64,000 bases of DNA from SHZI01 sp049290495 (GTDB taxonomy: Bacteria; Pseudomonadota; Gammaproteobacteria; Steroidobacterales; GCA-2729495). Of this stretch, positions 1-8,002 are shown piece by piece. The notes below the pieces were generated by a model that saw nothing but the letters and a program-made list of their open reading frames with translations, searched no databases and was not told the DNA's origin. The position numbers were made by a program, and so were the translations under genes. The DNA lies in contig JBATNV010000061.1 of NCBI GenBank assembly GCA_049290495.1, positions 36,659-100,658 on the forward strand. The letters run 5' to 3'. Numbering within the stretch: the stretch's first letter is position 1; every line of letters starts with the position of its first letter.

Positions 1-640
1 TACGTGCCCCGCCGGGCAGGATCTGCAACAATCCCTCTGCGCTTTCTGCATCAACTCGTTCGTCGGGGTGTGCTGCGCTCCTCAATACGCGTCCATCCAC
101 CGGACTGTGCACCACGCGTGCGTCGAAATCGAGCTGGGCGGCGCGGACATTCTGCCGTGCAATTTCAGTTGCTGCTGTGGCGGCGCGAATCCCGGCTTTC
201 AGGTTTGCCGCCTCGACACCCGCGTGTTCAGCGAGAGTGGCCGCTTGTGCGCCTGCCTCCGCTGCTTCGCGCAGCTCGGTGACATCGCGTTCGGCGATCG
301 GTAGTCGTGCCTGCAGCCCATCGGCCTGCGCCTCCGCCTGCGCGAGCGCTGCGCGCGACGTGGCAAGACGAATGGCGAGCGGCGCGTCATCCATCGTTAC
401 CAGGATCTGTCCCGCCTTTACCGTATCACCTTCGTGGACGAGGACTTCGTGTATCCGGCCATCCCATGGTGCACGAATGGTGCGGATTCCGCCCTCGACG
501 CTGATCCAGCCGCGGGCCACGGCGACGTATGGCGTCGTCACCGGCTGTTCCGGTGGGTCGCCGGAACAGCCGGCGACGACGAGCTGCCACAGCAGTATCG
601 GCAGTACGCGGAATCGCTGGTTTGCACTGTCAGTGCTCAT
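1..640 (-). CDS. Periplasmic adaptor (membrane fusion) lipoprotein of an ABC exporter, partial
   Basis: Partial gene: about 213 codons are visible and the 3' end lies beyond the left edge. The N-terminus has a hydrophobic stretch ending in a lipobox (VVAGC, Cys25), so the protein should be a lipoprotein. Residues about 50-85 look like a biotinyl/lipoyl-like half domain (IRAPWDGRIHEV, then EGDTVKAGQIL), followed by an alanine- and glutamate-rich coiled coil to about residue 160 and the return strand (VVHSPVDGRV). This is the layout of HlyD/MacA/DevB adaptors, which bridge an inner-membrane ABC permease to a TolC-type channel. Its ATG overlaps the stop of the upstream ATPase gene (ATGA), so the two are translationally coupled. 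The substrate cannot be read from the sequence. Confidence 0.85.
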   Translation of the reverse strand, partial: MSTDSANQRFRVLPILLWQLVVAGCSGDPPEQPVTTPYVAVARGWISVEGGIRTIRAPWDGRIHEVLVHEGDTVKAGQILVTMDDAPLAIRLATSRAALAQAEAQADGLQARLPIAERDVTELREAAEAGAQAATLAEHAGVEAANLKAGIRAATAATEIARQNVRAAQLDFDARVVHSPVDGRVLRSAAHPDERVDAESAEGLLQILPGGAR

Positions 641-1359
641 GTCACGGCGTCCACCTGTCCAACAGGAGCGTTGTCGCGCCGGTCGCTAAGAATTTTGCCG
701 TCTTCGATAGTCAGTACCCGGTCGGCATGACGGATCAGTCGCGAGTCGTGGCTGACGCAGAGTACCGTGGTACCCGAGGTCCGTGCGAGCCGGTGCAGGC
801 TGTCGATGACGACCTGGCCACTGGCGGCGTCCAGCGCACTGGTAGGTTCATCGGCAAAGATCAGGTCGGGTTCCTTGGCCATCGCGCGCGCGATGGCGAC
901 GCGTTGTTGTTCGCCACCGGAAAGCTCGGCGGGAAGCGAGTCGACCCGGTCGGCAAGACCAACTGCTGCCAGTGTTTCATGCGCGAGGCGATGTGCCGAC
1001 TGGCGATCGACTCCGACATGTCCAAGCAGCAGTGCGACCTGCTCCCAGGCGCGCAGCGCCGGGAACAGATGAAAATGCTGAAATACGAAACCGATGTGTC
1101 GCAGCCGAAAGCGCTCGATGGCAGCCTCGTCCATCGTCCAGAGATTCTCGCCCAAAATGTGGACACGGCCCGCATCAGGCCGGAGCAGTCCACTCAATAC
1201 CGCAAGCAGCGTACTCTTGCCGCAACCCGAAGGTCCGCAGACCAGCGTCAGTTCGCCCGGCAGGATATCGAGCGACAGCCCGTCGAGGACTGGTCGCCTG
1301 ATCTGCCCGGACACGAACGACCGGAATACGGCGTTGGCATGAATTGCGGGGCTATGCAT
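637..1359 (-). CDS. ABC exporter ATP-binding protein (MacB/LolD/DevA type)
   Basis: A 240-residue ABC ATPase that powers the exporter encoded by its neighbours. Visible motifs are Walker A GPSGCGKST (residues 42-50), a Q-loop glutamine near 94, signature LSGGE (146-150) and Walker B LIFADE (166-171) followed by PTSALD. Length and motif spacing match the LolD/MacB/DevA group, which works with permeases that carry a large periplasmic domain. It lies 5 bases downstream of the permease gene and overlaps the adaptor gene by 4 bases, so all are one transcription unit. ABC ATPase identity is certain; assignment to the DevA-like subgroup is inferred from the permease. Confidence 0.95.
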   Translation of the reverse strand: MHSPAIHANAVFRSFVSGQIRRPVLDGLSLDILPGELTLVCGPSGCGKSTLLAVLSGLLRPDAGRVHILGENLWTMDEAAIERFRLRHIGFVFQHFHLFPALRAWEQVALLLGHVGVDRQSAHRLAHETLAAVGLADRVDSLPAELSGGEQQRVAIARAMAKEPDLIFADEPTSALDAASGQVVIDSLHRLARTSGTTVLCVSHDSRLIRHADRVLTIEDGKILSDRRDNAPVGQVDAVT

Positions 1360-1364
1360 CGCGA

Positions 1365-2498
1365 TCAGCGCAACAGCATGGCCGGATCGGAGCGTCCCAG
1401 CGTTGACGCTGCGACCAGGCCAGAAATGATGACGATCCCCGTAACGGCAAGCGCGCAGACTGCTGCGGTCGCCGCGTTGAGGTCCACCGGTACATCCTGC
1501 GTACGGGCCAGGATAACTACGATAGCCATCAGCGCCATCGCTAGTGCGAGGCCAGCGCCTGCAACCCAGCAGGCCTGCTCAAGGACCACCTTCCGGAGCT
1601 CGCCACGGCCGACACCAAGCGCGCGCAGCGTGGCATATTCCGGAATCTCGCCGGCCACTGCCGCGGCCAGCGATTGTGCAGCGATCAGCGCACCCGATAT
1701 GAAGATGATGCCGCCGAGGAGGACGAAGCCCGCACCGGCTCCTGTTTCGAAGAACCAGTAGCTTGCAGCGCGCGTGGCGAAATCGTCGGCGGTCCAGACC
1801 GCATATCGTGCGTCACCGGAACGGGGTGCAACGCGGGCGGCGACAATATCGGCGCTGGTTCCGGGGCGCAGCGCGGCCACGTAGTACGCGCTGTGGTCCG
1901 TGTCCTGCTTATCGGACGACAGGCGACGGGCCGTTGCCAGTGAGGTGATCACGTTGACACCACCGAGCGCGCGCAGGCCAGAGGCAACGCCGGCCACGCG
2001 TACGGTATGGCCATTGATGACGGCGGTCTCGCCAATCGCCGTGCCTAGTTTCGGGAGATCGGCCCGATCAACGACGACCGCATCCGGGGATCGCAGCGCA
2101 GCGCGCAGTTCTGCTGACAATGCCTTGGCAAACATCAGGCCCTCCGGGCGCGGGTCGATACCGGAAATGAAAACCGAGACGGCACCGCGGGTAGCTGGTG
2201 CGCGCCAGTCACCGTCCAGCCAGTCGAAAGCCTCGACCCGTTCGATGTCTGGGTCCAGCAGCATCCGCAGCGCAGCGCTCGCCGCAACTGGTCGACCAAG
2301 TTCCACGGTTTGTGTCCCTGGATAGCCGACCCAGAGCTGCGCGCGTGACGTGCGGATGTAGATGCTGGCACTGCCGAAAATACCGAGCAACAAAGCCGAC
2401 TGCACCAGCAGCATCAGGCTTGCGAACGCAACCGCGAGTGTTGCCGGCAGAAACCGGCGCCAGCCGTGGAGCAGGGATTTTCTGGCCAGCGCAACCAC
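1365..2498 (-). CDS. ABC exporter permease, DevC-like (FtsX-type fold)
   Basis: A 377-residue inner-membrane permease. One N-terminal transmembrane helix (about residues 16-36) is followed by a large periplasmic domain containing the motif LWVGYPGTQ and then three C-terminal helices, the usual MacB/FtsX-type layout. The N-terminal part resembles DevC permeases, which with DevA, DevB and a TolC channel export glycolipids in cyanobacteria. I chose the GTG start at 2498 because it lies one base after the stop of the upstream outer-membrane gene; a longer frame reaching 2945 would lie inside that gene and reads as non-homologous sequence. The DevC relation is from memory of the family and a lipid substrate is inference. 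Confidence 0.85.
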   Translation of the reverse strand: MVALARKSLLHGWRRFLPATLAVAFASLMLLVQSALLLGIFGSASIYIRTSRAQLWVGYPGTQTVELGRPVAASAALRMLLDPDIERVEAFDWLDGDWRAPATRGAVSVFISGIDPRPEGLMFAKALSAELRAALRSPDAVVVDRADLPKLGTAIGETAVINGHTVRVAGVASGLRALGGVNVITSLATARRLSSDKQDTDHSAYYVAALRPGTSADIVAARVAPRSGDARYAVWTADDFATRAASYWFFETGAGAGFVLLGGIIFISGALIAAQSLAAAVAGEIPEYATLRALGVGRGELRKVVLEQACWVAGAGLALAMALMAIVVILARTQDVPVDLNAATAAVCALAVTGIVIISGLVAASTLGRSDPAMLLR

Positions 2499-2499
2499 G

Positions 2500-3891
2500 T
2501 CAACCTGCCGCTTCGGTCGCCGGAAGAGGTGCCCCGCCCATCGCCTTGTAGAATGCGATGAAGGCCTGTCCGACCGCTTCGTCGCACTCACTGAGATCAA
2601 TCTGTGCCGCCAGTTCGTGGCTGCGGGCTGCCCATATATCGAGCTCACTGGCGCGTCCCAGTGTCGCAAGCTTTTCGGCCGCCCGGGTTTCCTGCACGCG
2701 GCGCTCGAGAGTGGATCTGAGCGCTGCCGCCCGTTCGCGTTGTGCGCTGAAGGTACCGAGCGCCGACTGTGCTTCTGCATATCCCTCAAGTACCGCTTGC
2801 CGGTAAGCGAGTACTGCTGCGCGCAGGTCGGCGTCACGCGCGTCGACAACGGCCCGCCGCCAGCCCCAGTCGAACAGTGGGATGTCGATGACTGGTCCGA
2901 ATGCCGCCAGTCCTTGCGTTCTGGTGGCCGATGTTCCGCTGACACGCATGCTGTAGCCCAGGGTCCCCACGAGGCTCAGGTGCGGGTAAAGCGCAGCGCG
3001 GGCCAGTCCGGCATCGCCAGCCGCACGCAACACAGCCTGTTCAGCCTCGGCGATATCGGGCCGGTATCGCAGCAGGTCAGCGGGAGTGGCGTCCAGGCTC
3101 GCGTCGGTCGACAAGGGTGTGCGTTCGGCGAGCCAGCCCGGATCGATCGAGGTGCGGCCAATCAGCAAGGCCAGTTGCTGGCTATGGTTGTCGAGCAGGG
3201 CGCGTTGCTGCGCCCTGCTCGAAATCAATGCGTCCTCCGCATCCAGCGACTGGTGGGCAAGCAGCGCAGAGATTTGGCCGGTCCGCAACAGGATTCCATT
3301 CAGGTCGGCGCTTTTTCGTGCCGCGCCAAGTGCGGCGTCAAGCGCGTCGAGCCGGGCGACGCCAGCCCGCACCCCGATCCATGCGCGAACAACATCGGCG
3401 ACGAGTGTCACTCTGGCCCCATGCTCCCGGGCGAGTGCAATGCCTGCATCTGCCACAGCCATTTCAGCAACCCCCTGTTGCTGCCCGAACAGGCCAAGTT
3501 CCCAGCGGGCATCGAAACCTGCCTGATAAAAGTTCGCTGTCGTCTCGACGCTGGCAGCCGGGGCTGCCCTGAAAGACACGGTCGGTCGAAACAGATCGCT
3601 GCCGTGGGCAGCGAGTGCGCGTGCCGCACGCACTCGTTCGCCGGCGATTGCGAGGGTCAGATTTTGTGCAAGCGCGAGCCTCACCAGCTCGTCCAGTTGG
3701 GGATTCCCGAAAGCAGACCACCATGTCGTTACCGTGGTGCTTGCGTCGTCGGTTCGTGACAAACCAGGGTTCTGCCATGCGACGGGCAAGCCCCGGTCCA
3801 GCGCCGGCGCATCGGGCTGCGTTACGCAGCCGCTGACCGCGAAAACTGCCGACAGGACGACGGCAACAGTCAACCAGAACAGGCTTTTCAC
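2500..3891 (-). CDS. TolC/NodT-type outer-membrane efflux lipoprotein
   Basis: About 463 residues, typical for the outer membrane factor family. The N-terminus is a signal peptide ending in a lipobox (AVSGC). The body shows the two repeated OEP domains: WWSAFGNPQLDELV near residue 60, the RYRPDIAEAEQ motif near 280 that opens the second repeat, and FGPVIDIPLFDWG near 330. Such proteins form the outer-membrane duct of tripartite pumps. Three GTG codons run in a row at the start; the third (3891) sits about five bases after a GAGG ribosome site and is preferred over 3897 and 3894. It is the first gene of the exporter operon, so the complete set of channel, permease, ATPase and adaptor is made together. 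Confidence 0.9.
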   Translation of the reverse strand: MKSLFWLTVAVVLSAVFAVSGCVTQPDAPALDRGLPVAWQNPGLSRTDDASTTVTTWWSAFGNPQLDELVRLALAQNLTLAIAGERVRAARALAAHGSDLFRPTVSFRAAPAASVETTANFYQAGFDARWELGLFGQQQGVAEMAVADAGIALAREHGARVTLVADVVRAWIGVRAGVARLDALDAALGAARKSADLNGILLRTGQISALLAHQSLDAEDALISSRAQQRALLDNHSQQLALLIGRTSIDPGWLAERTPLSTDASLDATPADLLRYRPDIAEAEQAVLRAAGDAGLARAALYPHLSLVGTLGYSMRVSGTSATRTQGLAAFGPVIDIPLFDWGWRRAVVDARDADLRAAVLAYRQAVLEGYAEAQSALGTFSAQRERAAALRSTLERRVQETRAAEKLATLGRASELDIWAARSHELAAQIDLSECDEAVGQAFIAFYKAMGGAPLPATEAAG

Positions 3892-3930
3892 CACCACCTC
3901 ATGTGGGCGACCAGGCCCTTGCGGGTTGCA

Positions 3931-3946
3931 GTGGCGTATGCGCCAC
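3931..3946. repeat. Perfect 6-bp inverted repeat in the divergent promoter region
   Basis: GTGGCG and CGCCAC flank the four bases TATG. The site lies about 40 bases in front of the outer-membrane channel gene and about 115 bases in front of the divergent SMR-like gene. It could be a small operator or a stem-loop in the leader of the exporter mRNA. No function can be assigned from sequence alone. Confidence 0.4.
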
Positions 3947-4061
3947 TAGCCAGGTTTGGACGTCTCATGGAGCCGGAATCAATCGACGGAATCTGTACGC
4001 GCAGCAGGGTGCTTGAGAGCGCCAGTGTCTTCCTGCACGATGCGCCGATGATCGCCTGTGT

Positions 4062-4430
4062 GTGTGTCTGCCCGTGACTGCCGCTGCCGCGCTGCTGTGG
4101 CTGCTGAACACGATTCTCGATGTCGGTGGCCAGCTGGCATTCAAAAGAGCTGCCGCAAGCGCTACCGGTGAGCACGCTTTCGACCACTGGCGATCGATGG
4201 CTGCGGCGCCATGGCTCTGGCTGGGAATCGTAGCCTTCGCCGCAGAGTTCTTTGTCTGGATGGCGTTCCTGACGCTGGTCGCCTTGTCGGTTGGTGTGAT
4301 GCTGGGCTCGGTCAGCATCATTGTGCTGATGATTGCGGGGCGTCTGTTGTTTGGCGAAATGCTGACGCCGTGGCGAGTCGCAGGGATTGCACTGATAGCA
4401 TGCGGCGTAACGATTGTCGGGGCGCCTTGA
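4062..4430 (+). CDS. Small four-helix SMR/EamA-type membrane protein, first of a pair
   Basis: About 120 residues with four hydrophobic segments, the size and layout of small multidrug resistance or half-EamA transporters. It ends in the typical last helix (GIALIACGVTIVGAP). Such proteins act as dimers; paired unequal copies such as ArnE/ArnF flip undecaprenyl-linked aminoarabinose. A second SMR-like gene begins 10 bases after its stop, which suggests a heterodimer. The start is uncertain: GTG at 4062 or GTG at 4074, neither with a clear ribosome site. The DegT-type aminotransferase next door supports a role with an amino-sugar or amino-lipid, but the substrate is unknown. Confidence 0.7.
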   Translation: MCLPVTAAAALLWLLNTILDVGGQLAFKRAAASATGEHAFDHWRSMAAAPWLWLGIVAFAAEFFVWMAFLTLVALSVGVMLGSVSIIVLMIAGRLLFGEMLTPWRVAGIALIACGVTIVGAP

Positions 4431-4440
4431 GAAAGCCCTG

Positions 4441-4818
4441 ATGCGCCGCTTTTACATAGTCGGTTTCTGCCTGCTGCTGGCTTTCGACAGTGCGGCACAG
4501 CTGTGCTTTTCGCTGGCCGGTGCGGGTGCCGCACCGTTCACGCCAGGCGTCGCATGGCTGAATCGGGTATTGAGCCAGCCGTGGACCTATGGGGCTGTCG
4601 CGGGCTATATCGGTGCGTTTTTTACCTGGCTGACACTGTTGCGACGGGCTCCGGTAGGTGCGGCCTTCGCGGCTTCGCATCTGGAGGTTGTTGCGGTTCT
4701 TGCCTTGTCGGTTGCCGTGCTCGGTGAGACGCTCACCTTGCGCAAGATCGTTGGTTGCACGGTCATCGTCGTCGGCATTCTGTGCCTTGCACGAGATCCG
4801 CCGGCCGAGTCGCAGTGA
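4441..4818 (+). CDS. Small four-helix SMR/EamA-type membrane protein, second of a pair
   Basis: 125 residues with four predicted membrane helices and the typical C-terminal motif in which a glutamate-containing loop (VLGETLTLRKIVG) precedes the last helix. It is similar in layout to the preceding gene but clearly diverged, as expected for a heterodimeric pair. The ATG at 4441 is used; an upstream in-frame TTG (4414) would overlap the first gene. It ends 3 bases before the aminotransferase gene, so the three are one operon. By analogy with ArnE/ArnF it may move a lipid-linked intermediate across the inner membrane; a drug or metabolite exporter is the alternative. Confidence 0.7.
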   Translation: MRRFYIVGFCLLLAFDSAAQLCFSLAGAGAAPFTPGVAWLNRVLSQPWTYGAVAGYIGAFFTWLTLLRRAPVGAAFAASHLEVVAVLALSVAVLGETLTLRKIVGCTVIVVGILCLARDPPAESQ

Positions 4819-4821
4819 CCC

Positions 4822-6027
4822 ATGTACGAGGTGCCACCGACCGCTGGTCTTCCGCTGCGTTGGCAGGATTTGCTGCCGGGTCGGGGTGACCGGCTGGCTG
4901 CCGGACTCGAAGCGCTGACCGGATTAACGGTGCAGATCGAGTGTTCTGGGACAGCGTGTCTGGTGCTTGCCCTGAATGCGCTGCGCACCCGGAGCAGACG
5001 CTCGCGGGTCGTGATTCCGGCCTACACCTGTCCGCTCGTGCCACTCGCGATTCGACACGCGGGTTTGCAGGTCGAGTTATGCGACCTCGCGCCTGGGCAC
5101 TACGACTTCTCTCCTGATGCCCTCGATGCCGTGTGCGGGCCGGACACGCTTGCCGTCATTCCGACCCATCTCGGCGGACGGGTCGCAGATGTGGCTGGCG
5201 CATTACGTATCGCCGGGCATGCCGGTGCCAGCGTGGTTGAGGATGCTGCCCAGGCGCTGGGCGCGCGCTCCGGTGACAAGCCGGTTGGTACGCTCGGAGA
5301 TGCAGGCTTTTTCAGCCTGGCTGTCGGCAAGGGACTTACGACCTTCGAGGGTGGTGTGCTGGTGGCCCGCAATTCACTATTGGGCGAGGCGGTACGGGTC
5401 GAAGGTGCGCGGCTCACCCGCCGTCAGTCGCTGATCGAAATCCGGCGGAGCCTGGAGCTGCTCGCCTATGCAGCCAGCTACAACCCGTTCGCCCTGACAA
5501 TGACCTACGGCTGGCCGCTTCGCCACCGGTTGCGTCGGGGTAATCTGCTTGCCGCCGTGGGCGACGACCTGAACGGGAACATCCCGCTGCACCGGGTATC
5601 AGCGTTCCGCCTTGCTATTGCAGGCCGTGCGCTTGACCGGTTGCAGGCGTTTCATGAGTGCCTCGAAATCCAGGCCCGGGATCGCTGTGCGCAGTTGCAA
5701 GCACTGCCGGGCGTCCGCGTCCTTGCGGATGCACCCGGCGATCGCGGTGTCTGGCCGCTACTGATGGTGCTGATGCCAGGTGTAGTGGAACGAGATGCTG
5801 TACTCGCCGATCTGTGGGGATCCGGACTCGGTGTCGGGCGGATGTTCCTCCATGCCGTGCCCGACTATCCGTACCTGAAGCAGGTAGTGCCGGCCGTGGA
5901 TGTTCCGAACGCGCGATCCTTTGCTGCGCGCATGCTCACCGTATCAAATAGTCCATGGCTGGACGAAGCACGTTTTGCCACCGTACTGGCGTCGATCGGT
6001 GCGGCGGCACAGCGCGGACACTACTGA
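4822..6027 (+). CDS. DegT/DnrJ/EryC1/StrS-family PLP aminotransferase
   Basis: 401 residues. The family is recognised from the substrate-loop motif IPAYTCP (65-71), the PLP-contacting VVEDAAQALGA segment (138-148, with E140 and D141) and the Schiff-base lysine K170 in SLAVGKGLTTFEGG. These enzymes transaminate keto sugars or related carbonyl compounds; ArnB is one example. The gene follows the two SMR-like genes by 3 bases. Its stop overlaps by a few bases the convergent stop of the arginase-like gene (6021), so the two operons abut tail to tail with no room for a terminator. The exact substrate cannot be stated. Confidence 0.85.
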   Translation: MYEVPPTAGLPLRWQDLLPGRGDRLAAGLEALTGLTVQIECSGTACLVLALNALRTRSRRSRVVIPAYTCPLVPLAIRHAGLQVELCDLAPGHYDFSPDALDAVCGPDTLAVIPTHLGGRVADVAGALRIAGHAGASVVEDAAQALGARSGDKPVGTLGDAGFFSLAVGKGLTTFEGGVLVARNSLLGEAVRVEGARLTRRQSLIEIRRSLELLAYAASYNPFALTMTYGWPLRHRLRRGNLLAAVGDDLNGNIPLHRVSAFRLAIAGRALDRLQAFHECLEIQARDRCAQLQALPGVRVLADAPGDRGVWPLLMVLMPGVVERDAVLADLWGSGLGVGRMFLHAVPDYPYLKQVVPAVDVPNARSFAARMLTVSNSPWLDEARFATVLASIGAAAQRGHY

Positions 6028-6881
6028 CCGAGCGCGGCCAGCAGCAGGCGATTGACCGCGGCGTGCTGTCCTTTTGCGCGTCGTACATCGGGTACGCCGA
6101 CTGCTTTCTGGTGGTCGAGCGCGCTCAGCCAGCGCTTCCACCATGTGTGGTAATCCGCGGCGGACAGTTCGCCCGTCACATCGCTGCCGATCAGCCGTCG
6201 TTGCAGGATGTCCACGACGGTCAGCGCGTCGCCAACGGTCATCTGCCCCTGGTCCCAGTTCGTCTGACACGTCGCCCGGCTGAGCACGTCCTTGTCGATG
6301 GACAGGTAGCAGGGGGCTTCGCTGGCGTGCATTTCCGCCGTGAAATGTTCGAGCAGCAGTCCGATATCAGCGAAGTGGCGGAACGCGTGGGCGACGCGAA
6401 CCACGCTGGCCCAACGCACGTCGACGTCGACGCACCAGTAGGTGAGCTTGCCGGCCAGCAATGGTGCCCAGTAGTGGGCCCAGGAATTGACGAGTCTGAG
6501 GTCGCCAGAGCTGATGCCAACAACATGCACGTGCCGGACCTGCGGCAACGCTGCCACGCGACGCACCCAGGAGCCGCAGTGGATGCCAAATGGAAAGCGC
6601 ATATTGTCCGGGTGGTTGTCCAGAACCACGACATCGATCGGCGTAGCGATCGCCAGCCTTTCGAGCAGTATGGCGCTGACATGGTGAAAATCGCCGCTGC
6701 CGGTCAGTACCGGGCCGTGGCTGGCTGGAAGCTGCGTGGCCAGATGACGGGCCAGCGCACGGAAAGTGTTGTTGCCGCAACCAAAGCGCACGGCTTCCTG
6801 CCAGTCTGCGAGGGGCACGCGCAACTCATCCAGCAGCGGTGCTACCGACCCGTCAAAATCGAGCACCACCGGTTGCCTCAT
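6021..6881 (-). CDS. Arginase/ureohydrolase-fold protein (possibly UPF0489-like)
   Basis: 286 residues. Metal-site motifs of the arginase/agmatinase fold are visible in order: GSGDFHHVS (61-69), DNHPD (88-92, the DxHxD metal motif) and SIDKDVL (194-200, supplying D196 and D198), followed by TNWDQG. Family members use two Mn ions to hydrolyse guanidino compounds or related C-N bonds. The N-terminal VVLDFDGSV looks like a HAD motif but the rest is not HAD. Its ATG overlaps the stop of the acyltransferase gene (ATGA), making it the last gene of the seven-gene operon. The presence of all ligands suggests activity; the substrate is unknown and the sequence is far from true arginases. Confidence 0.65.
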   Translation of the reverse strand: MRQPVVLDFDGSVAPLLDELRVPLADWQEAVRFGCGNNTFRALARHLATQLPASHGPVLTGSGDFHHVSAILLERLAIATPIDVVVLDNHPDNMRFPFGIHCGSWVRRVAALPQVRHVHVVGISSGDLRLVNSWAHYWAPLLAGKLTYWCVDVDVRWASVVRVAHAFRHFADIGLLLEHFTAEMHASEAPCYLSIDKDVLSRATCQTNWDQGQMTVGDALTVVDILQRRLIGSDVTGELSAADYHTWWKRWLSALDHQKAVGVPDVRRAKGQHAAVNRLLLAALGQ

Positions 6882-8002
6882 CCCCGTTTGTCTATCGGAG
6901 CAGGTGCCCAGCCGGTATCCTGTTCGAGCCAGGGTCGTGCGATTTTCAGGCCTGCGCGCAACACGGGATTGCGCACAAAAACTGCGTGCCTGGTCAGTGT
7001 GAAGCTGGCGCCAAGGTAGGCTTTCACCTCCGGATCGGTCCAGCCAGCAACGTAGTACCGGAGGCTGGCGGCGTGCGCGAACTCGAGGTTGTGAAACCAG
7101 CTGACGGCATAGAGGTTATGCACTCGCGCCTGCGGGTAACGAAAGCCGACGTACTTGTCGACCAGGTTCTCGCCCGCTACATAGCAAAGGTTCCAGCCGA
7201 TCAGTTCCGGACCATGTCGGTACAGAAACAGAATGCCGCCGCTGTCCGCGTCCTTCAGTATGGCCTGCATGAAATCCCGGGACAGCAGGTCGAAGTGGAT
7301 GGTGCTCTGCTGATAGACATTGAGGTACAACGCATAAATCTCCTCGAGAAAATCAGCATCGCTGAATATGCTGCTACCGGTAGTGACGACCGATACATCG
7401 AGACTGCTGCAGGATCGCAACTTGCGCCGCAAGTCCCGGCGATGAGTACGGGAGAAGCGCTGCAGAAACTCGTCCACAGACGGAAAATCGACCGGCACAT
7501 AGGCCAGCGCCTGTCCGTTCACCATTACGAAACCGGCATCTGCAGCCGCGATGGAAAGTTCCACCGCCAGTGTGTTGCTGTGCGCGTCGAGCAGGGGCGA
7601 ATGCCACGGAATGTCTTTCAGTACCAGTAACTGGCTTTGCTGCCCGTGCCGGGCCTTGAGTGTCGCCACCAGATCTGCGGGGCGGGTCGCCACCGGCAGC
7701 GGAAAATATTCGGAGACCGTCGTGCCGGCAAAGCGCGCCGAAAGTCGCAGTGCCCGGCTCCACAGGGCTGAGCCCGGCAGCCCGCGCACGCGTGTTTGCA
7801 GGGTTGGGCTGGCGGTCGTCAGGATGTCATAGTCGGTCGCAAACACGGGCACGCCGTGAGCGGCACATTCCACATGAAAACCGGCCGGTGGGTGCGCAAT
7901 GAAATGCCGCAGCAGTGACTCGGGCTCAAGGCTGCCCGGACGAACACTGTTCGTGGCCTCATTGCCGGCTGGTGTCTGCGCGCTTGAAAAGCAATGAGGC
8001 AT
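6878..8002 (-). CDS. FemAB/GNAT-type (Acetyltransf_6-like) acyltransferase
   Basis: 374 residues from the ATG at 8002, which has a GGTGG-like ribosome site; a TTG at 8020 is possible. The central and C-terminal parts (FSRTHRRDLRRKLR near 170, then the GILFLYRHG and GWNLCYV strands, and VDKYVGFRYP) resemble the GNAT-related domain found in FemAB-like and exopolysaccharide-cluster acyltransferases. These enzymes transfer an acyl or aminoacyl group to an amine. The start overlaps the end of the ketosynthase gene by 44 bases in another frame, which implies coupled translation. The position after ACP and ketosynthase suggests that the acyl donor could be the local acyl-ACP. That is inference. Confidence 0.7.
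   Translation of the reverse strand: MPHCFSSAQTPAGNEATNSVRPGSLEPESLLRHFIAHPPAGFHVECAAHGVPVFATDYDILTTASPTLQTRVRGLPGSALWSRALRLSARFAGTTVSEYFPLPVATRPADLVATLKARHGQQSQLLVLKDIPWHSPLLDAHSNTLAVELSIAAADAGFVMVNGQALAYVPVDFPSVDEFLQRFSRTHRRDLRRKLRSCSSLDVSVVTTGSSIFSDADFLEEIYALYLNVYQQSTIHFDLLSRDFMQAILKDADSGGILFLYRHGPELIGWNLCYVAGENLVDKYVGFRYPQARVHNLYAVSWFHNLEFAHAASLRYYVAGWTDPEVKAYLGASFTLTRHAVFVRNPVLRAGLKIARPWLEQDTGWAPAPIDKRG

Noticed and set aside
2499..2945. 149-codon N-terminal extension of the ABC permease
   Set aside because: It lies inside the outer-membrane channel gene in another frame and reads as non-homologous sequence; GTG 2498 gives a normal DevC-like N-terminus.
6852..6881. HAD phosphatase motif (DFDGS) at the N-terminus of the arginase-like protein
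   Set aside because: Later HAD motifs are absent, while the arginase metal motifs are complete.
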